From contig OZ038326.1 of assembly GCA_964035795.1 (NCBI GenBank), forward strand, positions 7,648,811-7,712,810: a DNA stretch of 64,000 bases, given 5' to 3'. How positions within the stretch are numbered: position 1 is the first letter of the stretch; each line of letters starts with the position of its first letter. Made by a program: the position numbers and the translations under genes. The stretch is from Pterobdella sp. o SKG-2022 (Eukaryota > Annelida > Clitellata > Hirudinida > Piscicolidae). Below are positions 1 to 13,198 of this stretch, in pieces. Below the pieces are notes generated by a model. That model did no database searches. It saw only the letters and a list, made by a program, of their open reading frames with translations, and was not told the origin of the DNA.

Positions 1-125
1 GGTGCGTAGTTACTTCTTGCAGACATATACGAGTTTCTATATACTAATAACAGAAACTACCCACAAAAAAAGCTTCGTGTTATTATTTAGTTAGTAAAAA
101 GATGTGATTCAAATCGTTTTTGCAA
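1..125. repeat. Dispersed repeat, left-edge copy
   Basis: The opening bases (GGTGCGTAGT, then TGCAGACATATAC, then AACTACCCACAA) closely match 30351-30420. The following AAAGCTTCGTGTTATTATT matches a stretch near 30905. The element is therefore present at least twice in the window, in the second case split by unrelated sequence. No coding capacity is seen and the family is not recognised. Confidence 0.55.
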
Positions 126-1149
126 GAGGCTAGTCATTATGTTCTTCAAAATTTCTCCATGAATTTTTATGTGTTTTTTTTTCATATAGTTATGAAAATA
201 TATAAAATAACTTAGAAGATTTTTTCAGGTGCTTGGTAAGAAGGCAATCAACTGCCACGAATGATATCAATAAAAGTGAAATTAATTTCTTACTAAGAAG
301 CATCGTGTTTGATACGATTTTAAAAGCTATCAGCTAAATTTCGAACAAGTTTTTGATGAGAAGGTAGTAATTCAACTTCTAGACACTGCCTTGGTACCTT
401 CTTCGAGAGTTTATATAGGCTTGTAGGAGCCTCTTGAGGAGTCGGAATGACGAATATACACTATTCAGCATGAGTCTATCATACAAGCAACAATACATTG
501 TGACAAATATTTAATATAATTTTTCTTTGAAATAGAATTTTTAAGAAAATTTTATAAAAGTCCAACATTCGTCAGCGTCAGAGTTAAAAATTGTCTCTAT
601 GAAGTTATTATTATCATGACTTTATTATTCTATGTTCGAATCGTCGATATAAAAATTTCAAAAAAATTTTAATATGCATGGCCGATGAGTAATGCCGTCA
701 CAAGGATCTAACGAGCCTTCTAAACAACTTTCGAGAAAAATGAAGAAATTGCTAAAACGAATGAGCTTAGCCACTCAACGTCTAAGGAATAAACATTGGT
801 TTGAAGAAAAAACTCATGTATGAAACGAGTGTTATTAGAAATCTCTGCCGCTTGGAATACAGAAGACAAAACACCAAAATGAAGTGATAATCAATCAAAC
901 AAACAAACAGACAGACAAATAACGAATATTATTATAGTGACATAAAACTGTTTAAATCTTCAAGACTACTTTAGAAGATTTATTTTTATGAAGACTCAGT
1001 CAAAATATGATAAATCTTCTTTCTTCATTGTCCCTCACGTTCCATCCTTTAATCCACACACACCCAGTCGCTCCTTTCATTTACTCCTCCTTTCTTCTAA
1101 CTATGTTGATTTTCTGAAAAAAAAAATATTTGAGAAATTAAACCTAAAT
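126..1149. other. AT-rich stretch without recognised gene
   Basis: No splice-bounded coding segment or known element is recognised. Short open frames here (for example at 988-1194) look like chance frames and have no family signature. Confidence 0.5.
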
Positions 1150-1159
1150 TTATTTTTTA

Positions 1160-2045
1160 AGATTATAAGACTTATTCATGAGCTTAGTTGTTGAGCTCTT
1201 GGAAAAAGTTGTTGTAGAGTTCATGGTTTTGAGGTGATTTGGGAGATTGTTCCAAAGTATTGGTGCAGCACCTTCAAAACTTCGGTTCCCGAAAATGGTG
1301 TTAGCCTTCACTCTTGCTATCTCCATTGTGTTCGATGATCTAAATCTTTTTCTTTCAGACAATGAAGAAACAGTTGATATATTCAATGAAAGATATGAGG
1401 AACTTTTCATTTTGAGACATTTATATACATGTTATATAATCTTGTATTGAATTCTTTCTTCAATTTTCAGTCAGTGTAGATTTTCTAAGACAAGAGTTAT
1501 GTGATCAAATTTTCTAGTTCTTGATATTAATTTGGCGTTTGTGTTTTTTATGGATTTTCTGGGTTTGTAATTTGGGTAATCCCATTAGTACAATGTTTCC
1601 ATAATCAATGCGACTCAATATCAAGGCTGATATAAGTGTTTTGAGTGACTATTGGTTCAGGTAGTTTTTAATGCTTCTTATTTTTCTCAATGATGCAAAT
1701 GACATTTGCAATAATTTTTTTATGTGAGTCTCTATGCTTAGATCTGTCGAAATAGATACCAAGATTCTCAACCGAATCAGAAGGAATTATGTGATCATTT
1801 AAAATATGAACTGGTTGAGTTGGCAGTTTGCATATACTTTTGCATGTTGAAAACCTAATGACTTTCGTTTTTGAACTGTTGAGTTTCATTTATTAACCAA
1901 TGCCCATATAATTGAGTGTTGTCGGGATATTGAAGAATTTTTAAATTTTAAAAGGCTGCTGTTTTTCCCAAACCAGCTGACTATGAAGTGAACAAAAGTG
2001 GTCCAAGAAGAGAAACTTGGGGTACTCCTGTAGAATAAGCGTTTG
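1160..2045 (-). pseudogene. CR1/L2-like LINE reverse transcriptase, C-terminal relic
   Basis: Read on the minus strand, broken frames give the successive landmarks of a CR1/Jockey-type reverse transcriptase. GVPQVSLLGPLLF comes first (2041 downward), then LNSSKTKVIRF and SVENLGIYFD (1889-1668). These are followed by SRIDYGNIVLMGLP near 1600 and the 3'-terminal block FEGAAPILWNNLPNHLK (about 1280-1220). The YADD catalytic region is not intact, and several stops and frameshifts are present. It ends against a Tc1-type relic at about 2060. This is a dead retrotransposon fragment; the assignment to the CR1/L2 group is from motif order only. Confidence 0.85.
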
Positions 2046-2059
2046 ATGTTAATTCTGCT

Positions 2060-2670
2060 TTGGGGCATTTGACGTTGAATGAAATGTTGGAGAAGACAAA
2101 AATCCTTTTAAGTGATGAGAAAAACTTCACTTTGGACGGTTCTACTAGGTTTCAGTACCCCTGGAAGGATTCGAGGCGCTCTCCAAAGTTGTTCTTAAAA
2201 CAACAATCCGGGGGGTTCTTCAATGGTGTGGGAAGCTATAAGCGCCAACGATAAAACACGTTTGGCGTTTTAAGACAAGACAAGATTCAAAAGCATATAT
2301 TGCTATCTTACAAAAATGCTTACTTCCATATTGCCAAAATGATGAGAAAAAATCTTGGGTTTCTCGGCAAGATAAGCCATCCATACTTCAAAGTGCTCTA
2401 AAAGCTGGATGGAGGAGGAGAATTTCGCCATATTAGATTGGTCAGCTTGTACTCCTGATTTGAACCCAATAGAAAATGTTTGAAGGTCAATCGGGCAAAT
2501 TATCTAAGAAAACGGAAAGAGTTTCAAGAACAAGGAAGATTTGAAGAAAGAAATACTTTTTGCTTGGAAGAATTTTTCACTTGTGTACTTAAAAAAACTA
2601 ATTGACTCAATGTCAACAAAGTGCCTCAAAGTAATAAAAAAGAAAGAATATTTAATCAACTATTAACACT
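2060..2670 (+). pseudogene. Tc1/mariner-type transposase, C-terminal relic
   Basis: The frame carries LLSDEKNFTLDG, which contains the first catalytic Asp of the Tc1 DDE domain, followed by FQYPWKDSR and KQQSGGF. After frame changes come a VWGAISANDKT-like stretch, then PDLNPIENV around 2456-2480 with the terminal catalytic acidic residue, and finally KEILFAWKNF and LIDSMSTKCLKVI. The order is that of a Tc1-family transposase of about 340 residues, of which only the second half remains. Stops and frameshifts make it inactive. The N-terminal HTH region is absent and the sequence upstream is an oppositely oriented LINE relic. Confidence 0.85.
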
Positions 2671-2699
2671 GAAAAGACCCAAAAACCAAGCTGGCTGTA

Positions 2700-4055
2700 T
2701 AGTAATTTCGCACCTCGAAAGGGGTTTTTTACATATATTTTTCTAATTTTTTGTTTTTCTTCCAATAAAATTGTCAGCTTTCCAATATTTTTTTACTTCA
2801 TAGGTCGAAATTTCATTAACCCATTACTTCCCGAACGTCTGTTAAGTGTAACATTTTCAAAATTTGATAGCGTTGTTCGTATTGGTCGAATCTTTTTGAA
2901 AATTTGAACATACATTTTTCAAACATCACTCATATTGAAAAAAAGTTTCAACCATATTTTTTAAAATTTCAGCTCACATTTGAAATCAACCACCAGATGA
3001 AAAAAATTTTTTCGCTTCAAACTCAAACTTAAAAAATTTTTCAATGCCAAAAAAATTTATATTTTCATTATAATTATTATTTCAACACAGTAATATTTTT
3101 TAAAAATATATAATAGAAAACGATCTATTTAGAGTTCTTATTTATCTAATATATAATATCTTCGTAATAAACCATGATAAAAATTATTTGTAAAGTTTTC
3201 TATTAAATTTTAAAAAATTCAAAACTTTTATTTATAATGAAATAGGGTTCACAATTATTTGAAGTCATTTTCACAATCAAACCATTAGTAATCAAATGCT
3301 CATTTTCCGTGGGCATTGAAGAAAGTTCAGCCACTTTTGGTCAGACAATAATTTTTTTAATGATAAACAAAATAATATGATAATATAAAAGATAATTAGA
3401 AAATGTATAAAAATAAAAAAAATAAAATATGATAATATTAATAAAATATTATATAAATGAATTAAATATAAATAAATTATAATATGAATAAAATATAATA
3501 TGATTATAAAAAATATAAATATAACAAATTTAAACATGATAAATATGAATATAATGAATATGCAATTAAAAAATAAATAAAAATAACGAATAAATATTAA
3601 AAAAACAACACTAAGAAAGAAAAATTTTTTGAAATTTTGCCACTTATGGAAAAAGCAAATATCAAACAACTTGTGATACAGAAAATTCAAACGATGATGA
3701 AGCTACTTATAATTTCAGAAAATTTCCTTAAAGTCTTTTATGCTGCGAAGTTGATTTGAGTGACGATGAAAATTTAAGTCGAAAAAAAAAAAAGAAAAAC
3801 GCAAGCAGAAAAAAGTTTTCTTAGTTGGAGCACAAAATACAATGGAAGCTCTCGTCTGAAATACCTTCATATGCACAATCAAATTTAAATTTACAAGTTT
3901 GAAACTTCTGAATAATGCTTAAATCTGTTTTGGACTGATGAATGGAAAGAAGATATTTGTTGTCAAAGTATTTTATATGTTTCTCAAAAGTTTCATCCTT
4001 CGAAATGCAGTTCACCCAAAAATATCCGCCTGTTTCTCGCTAATTTACTATATTC
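2700..4055. other. AT-rich non-coding stretch with low-complexity core
   Basis: No gene is recognised. Bases 3350-3620 are a very low-complexity run of A, T and ATAAA words. The long minus-strand frame there (3292-3690) encodes almost only Ile, Phe, Leu and Tyr and is an artefact of composition. Bases 3640-4050 may contain the eroded 5' part of the piggyBac relic that follows. Confidence 0.6.
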
Positions 4056-4059
4056 AAAA

Positions 4060-5050
4060 TACTTCAAGCTTCGTATAGACATATATGGTGAGAAAAAAGA
4101 GATTGCCTTGGTACACTGGTGGCCAAAGTCATGAGAAGGAGCACGTTTGATCAGATTATGCATTTTGCCGACAATTCAAAAATAAACAATGACAGATTTT
4201 ACAAAGTACGTCCTCTTTTTGATCACCTGAACAAAGTGTGCTTAAAAAACGATGTCTCGGAACATTGCAGCATAGATGAGATAATGATGCCATATTACAG
4301 TAAGCAGAATGAAAAATATTCCAATGCCAATAAGGTTGAGTTACAAATTGTGCGCTTCTTGTTTGCAAGAAAGATCTTTGTTTCACGTGGAACTATCTTG
4401 TGGAAACCAAACCAGAATTCCAGATAGAGGTTTTGGCCACGTTACAATATAGTGCTTAAAAAACTATTTGAATGGAAAATTGGCGCAGCAGGGACTTTGA
4501 GAGAAAATAGAATGCAAACGCATGTTTGTTGTCATCTGTTATGAAAAGGAACGAAATTATATACAAGAAGTGTTCAGCAAAAAAATCTTGGTTGTCAAGT
4601 GGAGAGATAGCAAATCTGTCATGGTTGCTTCTAATCTCTACAAAAGTAGTCCTCAAACGCTTGTACCAAGATGGAAAAAAATAAGTTATGATTGAATCAA
4701 TATACTATGCTAAATTCTATAGTATTTATAATTTATATAATTTATAGAAGTTACATGGGAGGTGTTGACCTTTTCAATCAGAGCATATTTTCTTTTAGAA
4801 TTCGAAAAAGATCCAAAAACTGGTGTTGGCCATTCTTTTCTTGGAGTGCTAGTGCAAAAATTGTTTGTGCTCGAGCATATTGCAATATTATTCATCCATT
4901 TTACCCTTAAAACCAAGAAAAAATGCATTAAAGTCAGTGAAACCTATGACTTACAAAGGAGTTCTCAAAGACTAAAATTGAAATTTGATACGAAGGTCAT
5001 CATTCTCAAGTCAGTTGACTTGCTCAAATCACAGAGAATATTTTAAAATT
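4060..5050 (+). pseudogene. piggyBac-type transposase relic
   Basis: Broken plus-strand frames follow the piggyBac (PGBD, DDE_Tnp_1_7) order. MRRSTFDQIMHFADN and DRFYKVRPLFDHLNK are followed by CSIDEIMMPYY (4119-4320), which holds a conserved Asp. Next come a VKWRDSKSVMVASN block around 4597-4640 and the hallmark MGGVDLFNQ with RIRKRSKNWCWPFFSWS (4755-4850). The reading frame changes several times and contains stops, so no active transposase is encoded. I did not find convincing terminal inverted repeats or TTAA target duplications. Confidence 0.88.
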
Positions 5051-6309
5051 CGAAAACAAACTATCTACCATGAATTTACATATGAATATCAGTGAATGAT
5101 AATAATAGTGAACTTTTATTCCACCAATGATTTTCAAAAAACAACTAGTATTTGTTCTATTATTTCCTTTCACTTCGTTTTCATTCTGAGTGAATGAAAA
5201 TTTTATATATATAAAAAATGATTTGCAATTATTTTTTCTTAACAAAATATTTGAGCTAAATTACTTCGTTGTATAAAACGTGAACAAATACCAATTCTCT
5301 ATTTATATCTTATTGTATGGAATGCTTCAAATGCTGCCATCAAAGGTGTGCTGAAAGCTGATGATAGGGTAATGACAAGATTTAGATGGTTTGTCAAAAA
5401 CGTATGAAATATACATCAAATGTTTATGTAATTTTAATGGTGAAAAAAACAACGCATATTTAAAAACAAATGATGTGAAGCAGTGAAAATAATATTTTAA
5501 ATTTACTTTTTCGAATTTTTTTTAATAAATGCTCATATACTAACTAGATACATATTTAAATTTAGAGAGAAAAAAAATTTATTCGCATTACTTGCCGTAA
5601 TTGTTTTTATATTTATATGCCCTATAATTAAATTATTTGCATTAATATTTTGTAACTTTTAATAGTTTAATTCTTTTGAATACTTGGATCCTTTTGATGG
5701 GTTGCAGGTTGAGTTTATAAGGTTTTTTGCATTTTGTAAAACCCAGATTTTGAGGGACTCCACTGATTGGATTCTTTTATAGGAATTTCTTTACTTTTTT
5801 TAAGTACAGTTTTTGAGGGGTTTCTCTCACTACATATAAAAAAAAGTTTTTACTGAGGTCTTTGATTTTGTTTTGGAGATTTTTGTATTCACTTCTTTGG
5901 GTTGAAGTGAAGTCATGTGCAATTTTGCACTTTCTCCATTCATTATTCATTTGCTTCATATTTTTTAGGTTATTGGGAATGTGTATTTATCATCCATGTT
6001 TTTGAAACTTACCAAGATTGGTCTAGTTTTATTTTGAACTTTTTTTAAGCTATTATTTATTAGTTGACTTATAAGATTGAAAATTTTAAATGAATTTTTG
6101 AAAATATTGATTTCTTTTTGTAGCTTATATAATATTAAGTTGTTTTCTTTCATTTTCATTTCATTAACTTCATTACTTTTGATGTTTGATGTTGTTATCT
6201 CATTCATTTCTTTTTGAATTGTTTTCACATCATTTCTGATTATTTTCAAGTCATCAAGAAGAGTGAGATTCACGAAGATTACGAGTATGATCCAGATTCT
6301 GATGAAAAA
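5051..6309. other. AT-rich stretch without recognised gene
   Basis: No host exon is recognised. A minus-strand open frame at 5965-6312 begins with a hydrophobic run and continues as a Lys/Asn/Ile-rich possible coiled coil. It has no family signature and I do not call it a gene. Confidence 0.5.
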
Positions 6310-6590
6310 CAAATACCTATATCAATAAACGCATGGGTTCAAAAAAGCTCTTAACTTTGCAAAACGCTTGTCTCAGCAAAAAAAAGAAAACGAGATTAGT
6401 TTTTTGCACGACACGAAAAGCTTTTATGACTCTCTCATGTGCCTATATGTACCGCAGACATCAGGAAGCTCATCTTCACTCAATGCTGATGGCTCAAGGT
6501 TGGTCACCGACAAGAAAGGAATTTTTGAAAAGAGGAGCCAAACATTTAAAAAGGGTCTTCAATCGACCATTGAGATAACATGACAAAGAA
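6310..6590 (+). pseudogene. LINE fragment, endonuclease-RT linker region
   Basis: The frame from 6368 reads TKSFYDSLMCLYVPQTSGSS, then LNADGSRLVTDKKGIFEKRS. This is the typical linker between the apurinic endonuclease and the reverse transcriptase of RTE-like and related LINEs (family pattern: SFY..LK..YGP......L.SADG..LLTDK..I..RW.EHF). Only this portion remains, with a frame change near 6365. Confidence 0.75.
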
Positions 6591-6599
6591 AAAAAATAA

Positions 6600-6865
6600 C
6601 TAAAAGTGAACTATACGGGCCAACTATGCCAGTCTTCTTACTCCAAACGTTGTTCTCATATTGCAAAATCAACTTTTGGGTTCTCACCTTGGTTCTCAAA
6701 ACTTATTTTCATGTCCTTAGCTACCACGCGGCTATCACCACTGTCAGTCATGAAAACCTCCAAAGGAGACTCTAGGAGTCTATTGCACTCATGAGTAGAA
6801 GAATTTTTTGTAGCGGATTTTGTACTTCCATTTTTTTGTAAGACAAGATTGCTCAATAAATGCAC
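6600..6865 (-). repeat. LINE 5' region fragment
   Basis: This stretch shares a block with 16920-17130. Its reverse complement resembles 17440-17480, just upstream of the endonuclease of the LINE at 17160-19345; an example shared word is GGCTTTCACCACTG and its diverged forms. I read it as a minus-strand fragment of the same LINE family, placed back to back with the plus-strand fragment ending at 6590. Confidence 0.5.
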
Positions 6866-8199
6866 TAAAACTCTCTCATGAACTGACGTTAAAAATTTTT
6901 GAATTATGTTTCATAAGTAAATTGAGTTAAATGAGCATTTAATGAAACAATTGGAAAAATAATGAAAAACAAACAACTTGGGGGCACCAAATTTAATGAA
7001 AAAAAAATTGAGAAAGCAATTAATAAAACTAAAAATAAACAAGCTGAAATAAAAAATTCAAAAGTGAAATAATTAAAAAATTTGAAAAACAGAATCCTGA
7101 AAATGAAAATATAAAAAATTCAAAAGTGAAAAAATCACAAATAAACGGATCTGGTTTCGATCAAAACAATATAGAGAAATTTTGCCAGTAAACTTCAAAA
7201 TATGAGGATTTATAAAATTGTTCTCATAAAATTTTGGTTTCCATAGTTTGAAGTTATAATTTACATACCCGATTTGTTTTAGCAGTTGGATTATGAATAA
7301 ATTTTAGAATAATTGATTTGGAAGGATTTTCAGACTTTTTCTATTTGCTTCCTTATATACTATTTAATTTTCCTTCAACAATTCAACAATAAAAATTTGA
7401 AAAATATATAAAAAAAATTTATTATGAGATTAAAACAATCAGGAATGAACAATAAAAAACTGACAAAATAAAAATAAAAAGTAAAGATGTTGAAAATGAA
7501 AACAACGAAAATAAATGGAATATATTTTTTAAATTTAAAATTCATTATATTATACAGAACTAATAACAACATGCGCATCATAATTAATGTTTGAAATAAT
7601 TAGACACCGCATTATGTAACCAAAAAAACAAATTCAACAGAAAATTAAACTTCGACTAATTTTTTATATACCTCGAGTAATATTTCAACTGAAATGTGAC
7701 AATAATATAAGACCATTTCCTCAAAATATGATTAAAAAAATTTTTGAATGATTTTTAACTCAAAAAAAATTATTTATAACTTGAAATTATTTAAAACATT
7801 TCATGCAAATATTTCATATGACCAACTTTTATAGCTTCAAAAACACGCTATTCACTGTGAACTTTTCAGAGACATCGTATGTGCTTTCTTCAATATTTTG
7901 TAACGAGAAACATCAGTTAAGAGGAAGTTTCATTACATTTATTGAGAACCCAAAGCTATCATTTTTGCTGAGCTTAGCCTTTTCATGAAACGTTAGCGAA
8001 AAAAATTAAATCGTAACTCTGGTTATATAGTAATTCAAAAGATATAATTAAGAATTAGTTAATTATTCATAAAAACATAAGTTATTTTAATTGCAAGATA
8101 TTATTCTAAATAATTATTTTTTTTAAAAGAGTACTTCAGAGAAAAATAATTTTCTAAACGATGTGACTTTTTAGCAAGAGAAATTAATCTCTATGTCCC
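6866..8199. other. AT-rich stretch without recognised gene
   Basis: Nothing coding is recognised. Around 7185-7225 there is a diverged copy of the CCAGTAAACTTCAAA/ATGAGGATTTATAA word that forms the hairpin at 33213-33291, so a MITE remnant is likely here. Confidence 0.45.
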
Positions 8200-8600
8200 C
8201 CTTACATCATTGTCCCGTTCAACTTTTTTCAAATACTTTAATATTGGATCCCAGGCATTAGTATTAAGTATAAGTTGTGGGTCATTATTGCCATTGAAAA
8301 CAGAACTGTGCTTTTTTATTTCAAGGCTCGCCCTCACCAAGAGATTTTCTCGTAGTGAAATTTTTTTTCTTTTTCAACTTGTGAAATCTCAGGAGTCTCC
8401 CAGTTAATTTTTCTCAAGTTTTGCAGTTTTTTTCATGGGTGCCAAGCGAGCATGATTGTTAATCCCCGATATTACTGAATCAACCATTTTTGATTAAACA
8501 TCAGACCTGTACTGCTTCATTCGGGTATTTACAATCACTTTTGTTTGGCCAATATATGATTTATTCATATCACAAATTTTTACACTCCTTTTTGGTTTAT
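8200..8600 (-). pseudogene. Penelope-like element, GIY-YIG domain relic (copy 1)
   Basis: The minus strand reads, with frame changes, SYIGQTKVIVNTRMKQYRSD (the Y-YIG motif), then SGINNHAR, then LLVRASLEIKKH, and finally a NDPQLILNTNAWDPIL stretch near the 3' end. This is the order of the C-terminal GIY-YIG endonuclease of Penelope-like retroelements. The catalytic domain is recognisable almost end to end but contains stops. Two further relics of the same domain lie at about 26935 and 28500. Confidence 0.82.
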
Positions 8601-11600
8601 TTTTTTATGTTTGCTTCTAGAGAAACCTCTCCAAGCTATTTATTAAAATTTTTTTTATTTAATTTAAGAAATTAGGAATTTATTTTTAAATGAATCAATT
8701 TTGATTTATGAAATATTCAAAAAATTTTGTTAAAAAATTATTTATAAATTATTTTTAAAAATCTTGTGATCAATTGCAGTTATCTAAGAATTAATGAGTT
8801 TAGAATTAATGCTCATTATTGAAATTTATAGTCTCTGAACAATGGATAATCATTCGTACACTAATAAGTTTTTAGATACACTCAATCTTTCCGAGCACCT
8901 GCATCATTGTAAGTTTCCTACTCACTTATCTTGTAAGAACGTGAAATTTGTTATCTCATCTTATTTAACCGACCAATATTTTAACCCACCCTGTCTCCTT
9001 TTCTCGTTATTTCTTAACTCATTTTCGCCATAAAATGTTATAGATCTTCATTATCTTACAGTATTTCTCATAGACCCTGGTTCTTACTTCACAAGAATAT
9101 TCACTATTCTCATCTACATCTACTAACATTTGACCCGCTTTTTTTACCTGATGTAGATGTTTTTGTCTTTTTAATACAAATTTTTTCCAAGCTCTACAAT
9201 TGACACTATATTTTTTCTCACCAACTTAAAGGTTAATTGGAAATTAGGAATCTGCATAACCCATTAGTTTTAACTTCAGTCTTAAATTCACCTGGTCAAT
9301 AATCGAAAGAGCCCCACTTGACAATAAAAAAGATTTATTAGAAAAACGCCATATTAAGATGGAAAACCTGCTGTTGATGAAGAAACGCGAATTAATTTCA
9401 GTTAGAAATGGCATAACCTGGATATTTCATAGTTCAATCATACTTTAGTTTATTCCAATTACAATTATTATTTGCATTTTTATAATTTTTTTGGAATTGA
9501 ATTGTTAAATACGATTGCTTATTTAAATTTTCTCTTTTTAACCTTAACATGCAAAAATTACATGCGAGACAACATTTAGGGAAAATTATAGCTTAAGTTT
9601 CAATAAATGTATAAAAAATCTTCGAATTTGGATTCGTTGAAAAATTACTAAACAGAAAAAACAACTCTGAGAAGATATTTTTTGTTTTATTTCATTCATT
9701 TATTTCTTTTCATTGTTATTCATCTTCTTTTTTAAATAATTTATTTATATTTCACTTTTATCTATTCATTTATTTTTTTTTGTGTTTAACTTTTCCAAAA
9801 TAATTTTTCTTCATTTTTATATTATTATCGTTTTTTTTCCAATTTTTTTAGGTTTTAATAAACATGTATTTTCTTATCTGTCATGAATTAAGCGTCAGAT
9901 ATTCAAAAGTTGACAACGTCAACATGGAAGTCAGTAACGTTCTTATATTTGTAGTTCCACTTGATAATGTTCATTTTGAGAAAATCTTTAGGAAATAAGA
10001 GAATCTCCAAAAACCTTTCTTCTGGATTCTCATGTTTGGCTTGAAAAATTGAAATATTTATATTCAGAAAAAAAAATTTGTCTAATACATTAGCTGGAGT
10101 GGCGGTCTATTCCAATCCACGTAGATCAGCCACTTTTGGAGTCATAGGTACACTGGTGTACAAAGGTTATTAAACTTTTTTGAAGTAGCAAAATTTTTTT
10201 GAACCTAACTTACATTAACAAATGTTGAAAACAGTGACATCAATCTGATATATAGTCAAAAATTTCAACTGTCTATAAATGATATATAATGTATGATATA
10301 ACTGTCTAGACAGTCAGATAAAGTTCCAAACCATCACTTCCCATGGGCGGTAGGGGATGACATGAAATGGTGAATATTGGAGTCATACCATACGTTGAAA
10401 AACGAACCATGCCTAACTAAACAAAAATCCATTAGTGAATAATTATTAGTTCGATATGGTGTCACATGACTCTTATCCAATTTTCTCATCAAGTCTTGTC
10501 TTTATAGTTTTGTTTTATTTTATTATTAGTATTCTTGTTTTATTTATCTATCTACATTCACTCCAATTTTGATTGTTATAAGTTTCACCTCAACTTTATT
10601 GTCTCATTAGTGGTATTATTTCAATAATTTACTCTGTTCATAAATTTTATTCAAAGTTTTATTATAACATTAAACCGTGTATTAGTGTTCCAAAGTTTTT
10701 ATGACGCTAAGCACTCTTTTCAGAACGTTTGAACAAACCTGGCGATTAAAACATCTTTCCAAAAAGTTTCGTCCAAAGTAAAAATTTTTGCTGGGCTTTT
10801 CTCATTTATATTTTACTAACATCAAACTGATTAATTTTATTAATAATATACTTGATTATCTTTATTTAGCTGTAAATTAATATTCAAAGAATGATCAATA
10901 TCCTCAACAATGATTCGTATTTATTTGATGACGTAAACTCATCTGAACCAAAAAATTTGATGTGATAATAATTATCGAAAATTTAAATTTTTGTCGTTCA
11001 AATAAAATATTTTGTCAAATTTTTATTCGAATACAACAAAAAAATTTTATTGAATTTCGTTGTTTCGAGCTGTAGCAATTTTTTCGTGAAGCTATATAAC
11101 TTCTGAAATGTGAATAAATTTTATGAACTGTTGTCATATGTAATCATGAAACAAAATACTGAAAGATGTAACAACTGAAGAAATTGAATGAAGAATTAAA
11201 TAATCATATACAACATAAAATGAAATCTATATTTGTAAAAATTTGATGAATTGAGATAGTGTAATAAGTTAATCTAAAAAAATATAAACCAAGCAAGTTA
11301 GTTGTTTAAAACTACAAAAATTTCAAAAAACGATCGAATATATAGGCATTTTAATTCACACAGTAAAATTTGATTAAGAATATGAAGATGTGAAGAGAAG
11401 GTGATGCCTCAACTGGAATGCAATCATAAATATATGGGGATTTGGAAAATTGATAAGATAATGAAAACTAGTCGATATTAAAAGCTGTGAAGTTACCGGT
11501 TGTTTTGTAGTTTTGTGAATGTAACTTCATAAAAATGTTTTAATATAACTATCTAAGTTATTTTGGTGAAGTCAATACGATATTAAATTTCAAACTTTTT

Positions 11601-13198
11601 AGGTTTTGTTCGTGTGGTATTCATGTTTATATTATTCTAAATTACCTAATTTTTTTTCTCATTTGTTATTTTTTATTCATTTCCTTTTCATATGCTCATT
11701 TAATTTCAGTTTTATACAAACGGTTATGCGCAAACTTTTTTGTTGCAATCTCTTTTTAGATCGGCATTCTAAAATAATTTAAAACTTTCTAAAGTGTTTG
11801 TTAATGTTTTTAATTAGCAAAAGTTTTTTCTAAAAAGCTCCAAAATATTTTATTTTCAAAAAATCAAACAATAACTTTAGTATACTTTTGAAAAATGAGT
11901 AAACAAATATTGAAATATTCAGGTTTCCCATAAAAGCATTAGGTTGAATATGAGTTTGTTCAGATTTTTTAATTTATGAATAGTATAGTCATATCAGGTG
12001 TTGAACAAAAGTATTTAATCATGAAAGTACATTTAATAGATACATTAATGCACAGATTTAAAAATTGCTAGGAAAATTATATATCTATAATTTGAATGCG
12101 TGGTTGAAATCTTACTTGATCAATTTCATATGAAATGAAAAATTCGATCTTTCCAAAAGTAACATTTCATGGTTATATCGATTCAAATTTCATGTTGATG
12201 TCGTGTTCAAAAATAATCGCAGGAGTCTAAAAATTACAAGACATCATGGAATTTAGAGTCTAGAAATTGTGAATATGTGATTTTGAAAATATATTCATGT
12301 TTCAGATTTCATATTTTTTGAAAGGTCTAGTTATTTCTGATGAATTAATTTAAAAACTAAAAGGTACAAAGACACGCCCTCTAGGGAATGTAAAAGTTCA
12401 TATTTGAAAAAATTCTATGGCTTTCCCTTTTTGGTATATAATGAATAATGAACTTACGATATTTTGATGAATTCATAATTTTAAATTTTATCAGTGAACC
12501 GAGTGAGACAAAACGACAAATAAAATGTGGTTTTTAATGGGTCAATAAAAATGATCCTTGACACTGGACTGGAATAAAATTTATATTCCAAAGTTTGTTG
12601 TTCAATTTAGAAATGTTGTATCTACTGTATATACTTTCTCAGAAGTGGATGAATCTTTGAAATATTTGGTTTTTTATTCTTTTTCCTGAAAACTTCAGCT
12701 TCTCGAGTCTTTTTAGGTTGTGGTTTTTTTGTGTTTCAGGTAGAAAATTATCTGCATAGAAGCTAAGATAGTCAATAAGAGCACTATTCTTACATTTTTT
12801 TCCAATTGATTAAACATTAAGTATGATATTTAAAAAATGATAATTTTTTTAAATTTGAAATAATATTGGTTAAATTTTTTTTTTTCGACTCCCAAAATAT
12901 GCCCTGAACACTCCAAGCAGATTTCAAACTTTTTCAAAAATACATTTCTATAGATGAGTTCTTGAAGAGTTTAATGCTCTCCATTTCCTTAAACTTAGCT
13001 CAAAATTATAGTTCAAAAAAAAGAAATGTTTCTAAATTTTTTCATATTTTTATAAAACCATGAAGTATGCTCATACTTCAAAAGATGCTATAAAAGTTTT
13101 CGAGCAGTTATCCTCTTTATTGTAAAGTGCAAAGCTTTAGACTAACTATTTGACATTTCCAAGTACGTCAATCCCCAAGGACACCGCCTATATATACG
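8601..13198. other. AT-rich gene-free stretch
   Basis: No exon, RNA gene or named element is recognised across about 4.6 kb. The DNA is AT-rich with many poly-A and poly-T runs. A slightly GC-richer patch at 10090-10170 and another at 10330-10400 may be old repeats, but I could not match them within the window. Confidence 0.55.

Noticed and set aside
3292..3690. 132-codon minus-strand open frame
   Set aside because: It encodes almost only Phe, Ile, Leu, Tyr and His from an ATAAA-type low-complexity run; this is a composition artefact.
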